Positions 22,466 through 34,205 of a stretch of 64,000 bases of DNA are shown here, in pieces; the first letter of the stretch is position 1, and every line of letters begins with the position of its first letter. The DNA lies in NCBI GenBank assembly GCA_034401795.1, contig CM067359.1, positions 139,292,816 through 139,356,815 of the forward strand, read 5' to 3'. A program made the translations under genes and the position numbers. The DNA comes from Chaetoderma sp. LZ-2023a. Its lineage: Eukaryota > Mollusca > Caudofoveata > Chaetodermatida > Chaetodermatidae. The notes under the pieces were generated by a model. The model was given only the letters and a program-made list of their open reading frames with translations. It was not told the origin of the DNA and did no database searches.

Positions 22466-22718
22466 CTTAACTATTTGACTCTCAAATCTGTTCATGAAAA
22501 TTTCAATTTTCCCACCCGAAAATTATCATTTGCCGACCAAGAGTTACATGTACATGTAGGATATTTGAAAATTTGCCACTGAAGTGACTCGCTCAATTAT
22601 CGAGCCAGTCATGAGTGGGAAATTTTTAAAAATAATCTTCTCTTGGTCTGCAAATGGTCATTTCTCAAGACCAGTTCAGAAGGCTTTTTTGTCCGTCTTG
22701 AGTGTTAAAGTGCTAAAG
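22466..22718 (-). repeat. Family A copy A23, diverged
   Basis: The left arm contains a TTACATGTACATGTAGG insertion. The right arm and alpha end are recognisable. Confidence 0.65.
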
Positions 22719-22792
22719 GACTGGTATCTTTTGGATACAAAAGGCAGTTGGTCTCTAGATCAGGTTTGTCTGTACATACACTATGGAGAACA

Positions 22793-22985
22793 TTAACCCT
22801 TTACTGGTAAGGGTTGGTCAGGAAATATCAGAATTTCTGCTTAGTCAATGTCCATTTGTTGGCCAAGAGAATAGTATTTTTGAAACTTTATCACTAGAAT
22901 GACTGGCTCGGTTATCGAATGGACGTTCTTAAAAATCACTGCACACGCCATTTTTCGTGGACTTGACCATTGCACGGCTAAGTTC
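22793..22985 (-). repeat. Family A copy A24, one arm lost
   Basis: TTAACCCTTTACTGG start. After GGCTCGGTTATCGA it jumps to ATGGACGTTC, deleting almost all of the right arm. Confidence 0.7.
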
Positions 22986-22999
22986 ATTGTTTGTATTAA

Positions 23000-23176
23000 T
23001 TAACCCTCCACCGATGAATTTCCTATATCTCATTTTCAAGGCAACTATACAAAAAAATGTTGAATATTTGGAAATGGCTTCCAGTCAAATTAATTTCAAC
23101 ATATTCAACAGAATAAGTGTTATTATTAATGTTTAAAAAATATACTTTTTCCAGGATCTTTCGTTGAAAGGGTTAA
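23000..23176 (+). repeat. Family F element, copy F1 (family definition)
   Basis: Family F has TTAACCCT ends, here TTAACCCTCCACCGATGAA and TCGTTGAAAGGGTTAA. It contains ATCTCATTTTCAAGGCAAC, a hairpin whose surviving arm reads GGCTTCCAGTCAAATTAATT, and TTCAACAGAATA. TTAA ends again suggest a piggyBac-like target. Confidence 0.65.
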
Positions 23177-24312
<1,136 letters not shown>

Positions 24313-24800
24313 TAGGCTTGTGCGATTATTGATTTGCGTGATCACGATCGATTATTTAAGAATAATCGTGATTATTCGATTAATGAGCCCTAAGTACAAA
24401 TTTGATGTGAGTGATCACGATCGATTACTTAAGAATAATCGTGATTACTCGATTAATCAGCCAGAGTACAAATTATCCAAACATAACAACAATTTAAGCA
24501 TATCAATGACGAAAAGGCGCAATGCCGTTTAGAAAAGTCCATTTGCAGGCAAAGAGAAAACTATTTTTGAAAATGTATCACTGGCATGTCTGGCTTGATT
24601 CTCAAGCCAGTGATTCCATTGATACATTTTCAAAAACAGTATTCTCTTAGCCTCCACATGGACATACATTCGCTGAGCAAAATGTCCATTTTCTTGACCT
24701 ATCGCATTAAAGAGTAATTAAAAGGTAGATTTTGAAATATTTACGCAGTAAAAATTATTCACAATTATTTGATTATTTAATTTTTATTCAGATAAATTCA
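24313..24800. mobile_element. hAT-like composite H2, inverted relative to H1, one end duplicated
   Basis: It starts TAGGCTTGTGCGATTATTG like the inverted right end of H1. The subterminal segment GATCACGATCGATTA to AATCAGCC is present twice in tandem (period about 72 bp). The core at 24540-24670 is an A-like hairpin with TATCACTGG on one arm and GATACATTTTC on the other. The far end is degraded. Confidence 0.7.
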
Positions 24801-25000
24801 AGAGTTAAAAATTAATTGCGACATGTCTCCTTGGCGAAGATTTGTCAAGAAAATAGACATCTCTGCTTAGTGAATGGTACCACCAATTTGCTGACAAGAC
24901 CTATTTTTGAGACTTTGCCACTGAAATGAGCGGCTCGCTTACCAAACCAGTCCTTTAAGTAGTAAAATTCTTGAAAGTTTCCTCTTAGCAAGACCATTCA
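24801..25000 (-). repeat. Family A copy A26, degenerate
   Basis: Arm pieces (GCCACTGAAATGAGCGGCTC; CAAACCAGTCC) are visible but the ends are not. Confidence 0.5.
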
Positions 25001-25055
25001 TTGCTCGTAAGTGTTTACATATACATATGTTTACATATATCTGAGGATTGGAAAA

Positions 25056-25113
25056 CTTGAAAAGCTGTTGCTGTTTTAATTAGACAGCAGCAGCTTTCAT
25101 GCAACTAGACCTA
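25056..25113. repeat. Short hairpin with AAAGCTGTTGCTGT arms (family E)
   Basis: GAAAAGCTGTTGCTGTTTTA pairs with GACAGCAGCAGCTTTC. It is related to the perfect hairpin at 39949. Confidence 0.6.
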
Positions 25114-25374
25114 ATCCTCAAGTGAACCCAGATATCACGCAACAACATCCGAGTTATCCACTTGTGCACCACTTATACACACACATATCCTTGTGCCACT
25201 TGAACACAGACATATCATATCTAAATTAATTAATTACTCATGGTCATATAACAGCATACTGCATCTACATGTTGTATATAACCATATTTATTATCAAATA
25301 AATTAATCTTTATAAAATAAATTATGATAATGCAATATCTTTTGCAATATAGATTTTCAGATGCCTTCCAATCA

Positions 25375-25465
25375 AATTAACAAGAAAATATTCAAGAGTA
25401 CGTTTTATTTTGTTTTGAAAACATATAACTCTGAGCTGTACCATATATTTAACAGTTCTGTAAGT
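25375..25465 (+). repeat. Family K fragment
   Basis: GAAAATATTCAAGAGTA, then TGTTTTGAAAACATATAACT and GAGCTGTA. The remainder of 25114-25656 shows no gene. Confidence 0.45.
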
Positions 25466-25656
25466 GAGTCCGGAAAGTGGTACTTTTGTACTTCAAAGTA
25501 CAATTGTAGCGATTTTGCCTTCCGTAGAAACTAATTTACAATGTGAAACAATGAGAAATGTCTTGCTTCCCACGTTTTAACGTATAGATCACAAACAAAC
25601 AAACTTAAACTTTTCATCAATGAAATCCTGATATATCTCAATTTCAGGCTCAACAA

Positions 25657-25937
25657 TACTCGGGAGGTATTACTGAAGTTGTTTCTTATACTCGGGAGGT
25701 ATTACTGAAGTTGTTTCTTATACTCGGGAGGTATTACTGAAGTTGTTTCTTATACTCGGGAGGTATTACTGAAGTTGTTTCTTATACTCGGGAGGTATTA
25801 CTGAAGTTGTTTCTTATACTCGGGAGGTATTACTGAAGTTGTTTCTTATACTCGGGAGGTATTACTGAAGTTGTTTCTTATACTCGGGAGGTATTATTGA
25901 AGTTGTTTCTTATACTCGGGAGGTATTACTGAAGTTT
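25657..25937. repeat. Tandem array: 9 copies of a 32-bp unit
   Basis: The unit starts TACTCGGGAGGTATTACTGA and continues AGTTGTTTCTTA. Copies are nearly identical (one C-to-T change in the eighth), so the array is young or homogenised. The last unit is incomplete. Confidence 0.95.
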
Positions 25938-25946
25938 TTGCTTAGT

Positions 25947-26702
25947 TTAACAATTTAATGGTCAAATTTAGTCAAGAAAATCTAAATATTTGCTTATTGA
26001 ATGTCCATTTGTAGCCCAAGAGAGGACTATCTTTTTTAATTTACCACTGGAATAACTGGCTTGGTTATCGAGGCAGGCATTCCAGTGGTAAATTAAAACA
26101 AGAGCTCCAAGCGGCGCATATCACCCGACCATGATGACAAACCAATGAATGAGAGCTATCAGAAAATATTTATTTCTTCCTCAGACCCATCTGACCAGTC
26201 ATCCTTATGAAGTGTCAAACTTTTTTCACCAGACATATTCCAACGACCCTAGGAAGTGATCCGATAAATGGTAATGGAGATATCATCCAGAAACAAACTT
26301 TCAAGATGGCAGCCCGTGGCTGGTGGCCATCTTGGATTTCGGATCATTGTCAATTTCGATAGGTTTCTTCCTCAGACGTAGTCCAAACACTCTATGAAGT
26401 TTCAAAGCGATCCGATAAACGGTAATGAAGTTATCATCTGGATACCTATTTTCAAGATGGCCACCGTTGGCTGGTGGCCATCTTTGATTTCGGGTCATCG
26501 TCGATTTCAATAGGTTTCTTCCCAAGACCTAGTCCAACCACACTATGAAGTTTCAATGCGATCCGACAAATGGTAATAGAGTTATCATCTGGCAACCCCT
26601 CTGCCGGGTATAAAAAATAGTCAACTCTTGGTCTGCAAAACTGACATTCCTCAAGACCACCACAGAGGCCGTTTTTGGCCGATATGAGTGTTAAAGGGTT
26701 AA
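25947..26702 (-). repeat. Family A copy A27, interrupted by another element
   Basis: The left part (25947-26096) ends within the right arm at CCAGTGGTAAATT. The arm resumes at about 26608 with AAAAATAGTCAACTCTTGG and ends in TTAA shared with A28. Confidence 0.8.
26097..26607. mobile_element. CAAGAGCTCCAAGCGGCGCA element inserted in A27
   Basis: A 510-bp insertion with an internal direct repeat of about 150 bp (about 26299-26449 and 26450-26600). Each unit carries an AAGATGGC word. The second forms a perfect hairpin GATGGCCACC / GGTGGCCATC. It is compositionally like the 1.3-kb element at 35190. No target duplication was defined. Confidence 0.65.
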
Positions 26703-26932
26703 TGGTCAAATTTGGTCATGAAAATCTAAATATTTGCTTATAGAATGTCTATTTGCAGACCAAGAGGACTATTTTTTTTAATTTACCACTGGAATGACTG
26801 GCTCGGTTATCGAGCCAGGCATTCATTCCAGTGGTAAATTTTTTTTAATAGTCTTCTCTTTGCCTGCAAATAGACATTCCTCAAGACAACTGCAGAGGAC
26901 AGTTTTGGCCGGCTTGACCATTAAAGGGTTAA
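26699..26932 (-). repeat. Family A copy A28, whole
   Basis: Well-kept arms and TTAA at both ends. It abuts A27. Confidence 0.85.
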
Positions 26933-26984
26933 AGCTAATTTGACAGTAATATATATATATATAAGAATGCAGCTTTAAGTATCT

Positions 26985-27222
26985 TTAACCCCTTAGCACT
27001 CATGCCTGACAAAAATGTCTTCTGCAGTGGTCTTGAGAAATGTCCATTTGCAGGCCAAGGAGACTATTTCAGAAAATTTACAGCTGAAATGACTGGCTCA
27101 ATAACCGAGCCAGTCATTCCAGTGATAGATTTTCAAAAATAGTCTTCTCTTGGTCTGCACATGGACATTTTTGATGAGAAAATTTAAATTTTCTTGAACA
27201 AATTTGAGGGTTAAGAGGCTAA
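26985..27222 (+). repeat. Family A copy A29, whole
   Basis: TTAACCCCTTAGCACTCATG start and GAGGGTTAAGAGGCTAA end, with a good hairpin. Confidence 0.85.
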
Positions 27223-27427
27223 TGTAGACAATTAAATATGGATTGTAATAATTAACACGGATAAATCTACATATATAAATATATACACATATTGTTTAGC
27301 AAATCCGTGCATCGTCTAAACAAACATGTATATTAATGGAAGGATTATAGCGGGCTTAAATCGGAGCCGACTATAATACAACACGGCTCATCCTGAAGAT
27401 TACACGACTACCGTACTTACAACAGTT

Positions 27428-27585
27428 TCACAGAGGAATTACCCATATCGCATTTCACAGCAACCATACAGGAAAACTACTGAATATTTTGAAATTAATT
27501 TGACTAGATGTATTAATTACAAAATCTTCAACAGAATAGGTTTTATTTATGTCATAAAGAATTAATTTTTTCAGGGGTTTGTCAG
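27428..27585 (+). repeat. Family F copy F4, partial
   Basis: CATATCGCATTTCACAGCAACC then GAATATTTTGAAATTAATTT, with a shortened second arm and TTCAACAGAATAGG. Confidence 0.5.
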
Positions 27586-27788
27586 CAAGCAAGCCAAAAC
27601 TGGCTTCTGCCGTGGTCTTGAGAAATTTCCATTTGCAGAAGACAATTTTTTTTAATTTTACAAATGGAATGACAGTCATTTCAACGGTAAATTTTCAAAA
27701 TTGTCCCCTCTCTTGGCCTGTAGTTGAGCATTTCTCAAGACCACTGTATTAGGTCCATTTTAGTTAGCTTGACCAGTAAAAGGCTAAA
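27575..27788 (+). repeat. Family A copy A30, partial
   Basis: Left CAAGCCAAAACTGGC-type end, shortened arms around GACAGTCATTTC, and a right AGCTTGACCAGTAAAAGG end. Both termini look like alpha ends, which is unusual. Confidence 0.6.
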
Positions 27789-27919
27789 AAATAACATGCA
27801 CCTTTTTCAAACTGAACAATTATCCTGTCATTTTTTCCATGAACTTTGACAACATATAATTTTAATAAGTATTGAAGTTTTAGCTGCACGATTAAGGTTC
27901 AGTGATTTAATTGACTTAC

Positions 27920-27999
27920 CCCTCTTGCACCGCTAGCACTAGGATAGGTAGTCCATCCGAGTTCTACTTCTGATGTTGTTGTCGTGTCTAATAACACAA
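27920..27999 (-). CDS. Eph: Eph receptor tyrosine kinase, small internal exon (start of ligand-binding domain)
   Basis: Read on the minus strand, the exon follows a pyrimidine-rich acceptor (TTTTCTGTTTCAG) and ends at a GTAAGT donor. It is 80 bp: two bases finishing a split codon, then 26 codons, ending in phase 0. Only one frame is open and it reads LLDTTTTSEVELGWTTYP followed by SASGARG. This matches the first strand of the Eph receptor ligand-binding domain, where vertebrate proteins read LLDSRSVQGELGWIASP and then WEEV. In vertebrate Eph genes this segment is likewise a small exon just before the large ligand-binding exon. The receptor is a membrane tyrosine kinase that binds ephrins on neighbouring cells; only this ectodomain piece is in the window. 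Seen: splice sites, frame, motif. Known: the Eph family pattern. Inferred: the whole gene runs through the window on the minus strand. A pseudogene exon is possible but there is no stop or splice damage. Confidence 0.8.
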
Positions 28000-28002
28000 C
28001 TG

Positions 28003-29044
28003 AAACAGAAAAGGCAGATACGGCAATTAGGCTTTAGTTCAATTAATTTAACCAATGACAGACAATTTTATAAGCGTTACATGTATCAGAGATTGCAGAC
28101 CCACGGCCTCTCATTTTCTCTCATTTTAGTTTAGATTTTCAGGATTCCTCTGTATTTTCTACATCATGACCAAGATGTGGAAGCTTAATGTATTCTTTGT
28201 ACCATTTGCTGTGTTAAGTTTTTATGCAAATTGGACGAGGAGTTTCAAAGATGTCCAAACAAGTCAGAATTTGATCCGACCGAGATCCGGTGTTTTCTTT
28301 ACCTCAAATCATAGCCACAGTCTTAAAATCATCCTCCATGCTAAGGTCCTTTATTGTGCTATAATTTTAGCTGAATTGGATCCATACCATAGGTTTTTTT
28401 TAATAACCCAGGAGACACAAACACACACCCTTACAAAAAAGAAATTAACATGAGACAGATGAAACTCAATGAAATTCTATTATAATATTAAGGGTACACA
28501 GCGAAAAATTCTCCATTCCCAACTAAGATCAGCCTGGGTTCATCATTCACTCACCCCATTCCTGAGTCAATATATCTTCCTAGTTCCTTCACCTATAACC
28601 CGAAATGTAATTGTCTCGTAATCATGAAGTTTGACTTTACGACGTTTCAATGAACTATTAAGTTTGACTTCAAATATAATTCTACTGTAAACATAGACAA
28701 AGGCTCAATCTAAGGCCTAACAATATACCTATCAGTGACCATAACCTTTGACCTTTTGCCCCCACGGTTATTCTGCAATTACCTCTCGTAAAGAAGAAAG
28801 CATACATATGTCCAACTTCTGGGTGTTGAAAAAAACCAAGATTTATAAGCTCAGCAGTATGACTAACCCAACATGAGATATGAATCTCTAAGTTGAGGGA
28901 AACAGATGCCGCCGATGGATGAACAATACATATTGAATATCTTGTCAATTATTTGCTCTCAACATCAGGATGTAGATTTAACAGAACTGAAACCGGTTAA
29001 CAGTCAGTCATGTCCGCTAAAATTGTTTTCTCTTGGCCACTCAC
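28003..29044. other. Intronic stretch, no further exon recognised
   Basis: A 95-codon plus-strand frame (28166-28453) is unsupported. 28735-28770 (ATAACCTTTGACCTTTTGCC) resembles a diverged piece of the 180-bp DR1 repeat. Confidence 0.4.
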
Positions 29045-29255
29045 TTACCCGTCTCGCTGCTGCAAGCCACCAGAAGATAATTTCACTGAGCCGAAACTCT
29101 TGATTTGATAACTATTTTGAAAACAATTTGACTTAAAGTTGTTGGAGGTTTAGCCACCACCAACTTTCAGTCAAATTGTTTTCAAAATATTTAGCCAGTC
29201 CAGAGATATAACGCTTGGAATGTCGTTTGCAAATACTCAGCAGTCAGAGGGTTAA
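29045..29255. repeat. Family D copy D7, whole
   Basis: GCTGCTGCAAGCCACCAGA at the left, a strong hairpin around GGTTTAGCCACC, and GTCAGAGGGTTAA at the right. Confidence 0.75.
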
Positions 29256-29318
29256 CACAAGACTAGTTTTTCTTGACCAATCTTTACCATAAGAAACAAG
29301 AATTACAGGATTAATTCA

Positions 29319-29664
29319 TAAATCCAGTTTCTCAGTCAATCATATGATGTCATAATCAACTAGGCGAGGTGTAGGCTGATGTCATAATCAATTATGTCAT
29401 GAATGACTTGATATAGTCCGTCTAAATACTAATTAATCAACCGTCAGGTTGTACGAATTGCATGTCGCTGCTATTTAATAAACATGCTGTTGAATACATG
29501 TATGGTTAAACTAATTTATGTTGTTCAACTTGAAAATGAGCTTTACCGCTAGTTTTCTGGAAATTGAGATTCAGAAAGTGCAGGGATTGATTGATCCAAC
29601 ATCAAAAGTGTGGTTGGAGCTTAGCTAGTGATGGGTGCAGTATAGCTAAAACTGGATTCCTCTC
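29319..29664 (-). repeat. Family B copy B3
   Basis: Reverse orientation. It begins AAATCCAGTTT with CATATGATGTCATAATCA words and ends AGCTAAAACTGGATTCCTC. The hairpin is mostly lost. Confidence 0.7.
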
Positions 29665-29819
29665 TTAATATATGGTACCAAGTTCACAATCACCTTGGAC
29701 AAGTGACCTTCATTAAATAAATGCTAAATTATGCCACCTCCTGGTGTTGATATAATCATGTCGTTATTTATTTACCATATTTCCAATTGGATTATCCAAT
29801 CTTGAAAAGCGTGGGGCGA

Positions 29820-29997
29820 TTACATAAGATGATACAATGACCTTAACCTTTGACCTATCGACCTGAGTGCTATTATACTGACTCATCAGGATCATATATG
29901 TATAACATGAGGTACCCACTTGTCCAAGGTTAACGTTAGAATAGGATTGACCAATCCAGAAGCATATTTAAAAGGTGAGAAAAATCCATAAACATTA
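29820..29997. repeat. Diverged unit of the 180-bp DR1 repeat
   Basis: AATGACCTTAACCTTTGACC, then AGGATTGACCAATCC as in the array at 12352. Confidence 0.55.
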
Positions 29998-30182
29998 TGT
30001 TGATGACGAATTGTCGACCACGACGTCCTCGTCTGAAATGTGATACAGTAGATGTATAACTGGAGAGACAACTAATCGGCAGAACATCTCGATTGGTTGT
30101 TTCGAAAAAGTCGATAAAGCGGGTCGATAAAAGGAGTGGTCGATAGATTGATCGACGATTTCAAAATTTATGTACGTCAACA
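29998..30182. mobile_element. Possible small inverted-repeat element rich in TCGA words
   Basis: Ends TGTTGATGACGAATTGTCGA and the inverse of ATCGACGATTTC...TACGTCAACA show partial inverted similarity, with repeated TCGATAA/GGTCGATA words inside. Boundaries and duplication are uncertain. Confidence 0.35.
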
Positions 30183-30526
30183 GACAGATATTTTAGCATA
30201 CAGACAAAGAACATACGGCATTCTACAGGTACCGTCATCCCTTTCATCCGCATGCTAATTAGCGCTAATGATCCGTCTCACTTCAGATGGTAAATCACAT
30301 AGGCCAAGTAATTTGTATTTATAAATACAATGTAGCGGGTGCATCCATCCAATTATCTATGAAAATATGTCCTATGCATGTCCTGGTGTGATTTCCACTT
30401 GAGACCACACACGCGCATGTGCACACGCATACACGCTGTCAATCACTGGTGCCGCGTTCTGGTCAACTCATTATTATCTATATCAGACAATCCTCCAGTT
30501 TTACACGTCTTTTCTCCTCTTTTCTG

Positions 30527-30616
30527 GGTAGAGATTTGCTGCATATTCACTGGCTAATTAGTGTCTATGTAAATAATTTACCAATGAGCGTGTAGCAAAC
30601 CTCTACCCAGAAACCT
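30527..30616. repeat. Inverted repeat with TTCTGGGTAGAG ends
   Basis: TTCTGGGTAGAGATTTGCT pairs with AGCAAACCTCTACCCAGAA, and inner CACTGGCTAATTA pairs with TAATTTACCAATG, giving arms of about 38 bp. It matches no other family here. 30183-30924 is otherwise unrecognised. Confidence 0.7.
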
Positions 30617-30924
30617 TTCTAAGAAGAATTCAGTGAATAGCATTTAAATTCTTAGTGATGGTTTCATTGATCATCAGAAATCATTGACCATCTGACCATG
30701 ATGACCAGTGTATATACTTATCTGCGCGATAACATAACAAAGGGTTTGTCATCATAAATAAGAATGTATGCCCACACATTTGATTTTCTCAAATTATTTT
30801 AATATTTTATTAACTCACTAAAGCAAGCATTCAGAACAGCTGTCTGGTCATGGCAAGTTTAATATACTAGATTTGAATAAAGGGAATATACCTGTATATG
30901 TATATATGTACATGTATGTATTTG

Positions 30925-31038
30925 AGATGTCAACCGGCCTTTGCAATGGTCTTGAGCAATGCCCATTTGCAGGCCAAGAGAAAACTATTTTTGAAAATTT
31001 ATCACTGGAATGAATGACTGGCTTGACAACGGAGTCTC
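30925..31038 (+). repeat. Family A copy A31, left half
   Basis: The alpha end (CAACCGGCCTTTGCAATGGT) and the left arm are present, then the copy breaks off. Confidence 0.7.
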
Positions 31039-31859
31039 TAAAAGTATACAATTTTAACAGTTTTATTTTCAGGCATCCTGGTGTGAATATGCATCTTTAA
31101 ACTAAGGGTTCAAGATTTGTCATATACCTAGTTTGTATCACAGATAGGGCTATGTACAGGTAAACCATTGATAAAGTCCACATGGCCATTTGATAAAATC
31201 TTTAAAAATTTATAACCTCGTGTAAACCTATTTGGCAGTGCTCGAAGATTTATTAAAATTGAATTGAGAATATTGGTGATAATTTTTGCAAAATGTTGGA
31301 TGTTTTAGAGAGCGACAGCTTACGGTAACATTCGTTTCAGAATGAGCTGCCCTTAATTGTTATGCAAATTGAACCAAATGAATTATAGGCACACATGATA
31401 TTTAGCCATAAATGGGTAATTTTTTATGATCAGAAATATTAAAATAATATTTTTATGTCTGCCGTATATTTCTAAAAGCAAGAGATAAAAGCTTCGCTAA
31501 TTAACTTCAATCACAAATGAAAATATCCCGAGGGGTGGAAAATATAGAAAATTGGATCCTGATCCTGTTCTATGAAATATTCCCGATTTTATCTAATATT
31601 TTAACTGCCATATAAATAAAATTTCATCGGCAAAAATAAAATTTGCCCCTATAGTATCAAATGTATTCACATAAGTCTTTTGTATTTCAAAGAATATACC
31701 ATGATAGTGATCAGAAGCATGATACAGAATACGTATAATAATTAGCCTCTGGTTCTTTTCCTCTAAATTATTTCTTAAAATAAAGTTTTAAAGTTTACCT
31801 TCAGGTTATTATTGATCAAATTGCTCAATAAACTTCAGAAAGCGGAGGACAAACAAATG
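31039..31859. other. No gene or repeat recognised
   Basis: Unique AT-rich sequence. Confidence 0.45.
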
Positions 31860-32080
31860 ACTTGACTGTCTGACTACTGCAAGACATCTGACAATAATTT
31901 CAAATGGGTAATGAATGACTCTTAGAGCCGGTGAATATTTTGAAAATAATTTGACTGAAAGTTGTTGGTGGATTAGCTACCAACAACTTTCAGTCAGCCT
32001 GTTTTCAAAATATTCACCAGGTCCAGAGCTAAACCCTATGGAAAATGTAGTCTACAAAAATTCAGCCGGCAGACCATTAA
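31860..32080. repeat. Family D copy D8, whole
   Basis: GACTGTCTGACTACTGCAAG start, hairpin centre TTGGTGGATTAGCTACCAA, and GGCAGACCATTAA end. Confidence 0.8.
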
Positions 32081-32372
32081 ACGAACCTCACAGAAAATGG
32101 TTCAAAATTTCAACAAAGACGAGTGTGAGATGATTTAAGTGACAATCATTCAGGTGCGCAGATCAAGTTTCATTAAAAAATGTAAAATGTATTTTAATGA
32201 CTTACCTATACCTATGCATTTATCACAAAAAGCATCAATTGAAAATTTCTCAACCAGGAAATCATTTTGATGGTGGATCAAATTTCATTAAATATTTTAA
32301 GGTGTACATGTAACATTTAGATACTTGTTCAATATATATTGATTTTAAACATTCTCATATTTCAATACTCGT

Positions 32373-32375
<3 letters not shown>

Positions 32376-32440
<65 letters not shown>
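32376..32440. repeat. TA microsatellite
   Basis: About 32 TA units. The flanks (32081-32375, 32441-32823) hold only pieces resembling families E/F and K (about 32630-32665) and no gene. Confidence 0.9.
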
Positions 32441-32443
<3 letters not shown>

Positions 32444-32823
32444 CTGGTCTAAGAGTTAAAATTCTGCTGATTTTGAAAGGAATTTATCTGAAGAGTCTAA
32501 TTGCTTTTCAAAATATCCAGACAGATTTTAAACTAACTTGAAGCAATATTTCTGCGAAATCGGAATAAAAGTGATATAACCCTCTTCATTCCGATGTTAG
32601 AAATCTCATTTTTCGGCAGCAATGACTGTATTTAACAGTACGTTTTATTCTGTTTTGGAAACATGTCAACGAACAAGTGACATTTTGATCAGATCCCTCA
32701 ATTGCTGGAACCTGTTACTGTCTGTTTTCAGAAAGATTGTTTTCAAAATAAATACTGGTCCTTAAGGTAGGAAATCTACGTGTGTAAAACCCACATATTT
32801 CTGGTTTTGGTTTTGGAACCTGT

Positions 32824-33015
32824 TTAACCTTTTAATACTCATATCAGCCAAAAACGGCGTCTGATGTGGTCTTGAGGAATGTCTATTTGCAGACCAAGAT
32901 AACCGAGCCAGTCATTCCAGGGATAAATTTTCAAAAATAGTCTTCACTTGCAAATTGACATTTTCTTACAGAAAATTGAAATTGTCTTGAACAAATTTGA
33001 GGATCAAAGGGTCAA
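32824..33015 (+). repeat. Family A copy A32, left arm mostly deleted
   Basis: The alpha end reads into CAGACCAAG and then directly to the loop ATAACCGAGCC. The right arm and beta end follow. Confidence 0.75.
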
Positions 33016-33164
33016 GTAATATCTGAACTATAAATAATGATGGGAAAAATGACAGAAAGAGTAAGCTCTTCAGGAAACTAGTTATTTGCATGTCTATAAG
33101 AATAATAAATACAGTATGGCTCAGAAATAACATAATTGTTTCCAAAACAGAATGAAACAGTGCT

Positions 33165-33330
33165 GAATATTTTTAATTAAGGCAAGCAATGTCTTCCACT
33201 CAAATTAAGTCCAAAATATTCAACAGAACATTTCCTACATCATGTTCAAAATTGTACTAACAATCATGTGTCTGGTTAATTTTGTTTTGAAAACATGTTA
33301 AGTTATTTCTGAGATACATGTATACTGTAA
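33165..33330 (+). repeat. Family K copy with a diverged hairpin
   Basis: GCTGAATATTTTTAATTAAG, then CTCAAATTAAGTCCAAAATA, TTCAACAGAAC, and the GTTTTGAAAACATGTTAAG tail. No gene is seen in 33331-33575. Confidence 0.5.
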
Positions 33331-33575
33331 GAAATGTGGCAGAAAGAGAAAGGGCTTCAAGTAAGAGTATACCCCATTTCTATTTACCATGAAATTGGTG
33401 ATGAATTGTTAATAAATTAGGTTTTCTATTACTGTGTAAATTAGGTCAGACTGGGGTCAGAGTGAAATCCTGATTAAATATTTGCACAAAAATGATAAAT
33501 CACACAGTAGACACCTAAGCTGAATAGCAATCTAAAATGATGAAGGTAGGCCTGATAGGAGTAAGATTTTTTTTT

Positions 33576-33813
33576 TTAACCCTCTAACCCGCAAATTTGT
33601 TCCAAAAAAATTTCAATTTTCTCATAGAAAATGTCCATCTGCAGACCAAAAGAAGACTATTTTTGACAATTTACCACTAGAATGGCTGGCTCGGTTATCG
33701 AGCCAGTCACTCCAGGGTAAATTTTAAAAGAGTCTTCTCTTGGTCTGCAAATGGACATTTCTCAAGACAACCGAAGAAGATATTTTTGGCTGATATGAGT
33801 GTTAAAGGGTTAA
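33576..33813 (-). repeat. Family A copy A33, whole
   Basis: TTAACCCTCTAACCCGCAAA start and GTGTTAAAGGGTTAA end. Confidence 0.85.
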
Positions 33814-34205
33814 TTAAATTCTGAATAGTAAAGTACGTGTAAGAGAGAGAGTACAAAGCTGCATGTAAAAACGTGGTATAATATTTAAAGATAATGAAAT
33901 ACTGTTGAACCGCTGCCATGCACTAGATTTTCCTTATAAACTTGAGCAAATATTAACAGCTGCGAAACTGTGTATTTTGTGGGTGAGAAAAATTTAAATA
34001 AAGAGTATAGCTGCATGGTGTAATAAGTTTTTTAATGTAGGACTCCAGGAGGACAGAAGGTGAGCAGGTGTTAAATTAAATGAGTTGAAGTAGTTGTGGT
34101 TAATGAATTAGAAATCGATGTCAGGAAACAAATATAGTCTTCAAGCACTCGGGTATGAAAGCAATCAAACATAAATGTAGATGAGCTCAAACAAATAATA
34201 ACTGA

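Noticed and set aside
32200-32275. Minus-strand ATG with a hydrophobic leader before a GTAAGT, considered as Eph exon 1
   Set aside because: The frame meets a stop just before the donor and its phase does not fit the 27920-27999 exon.
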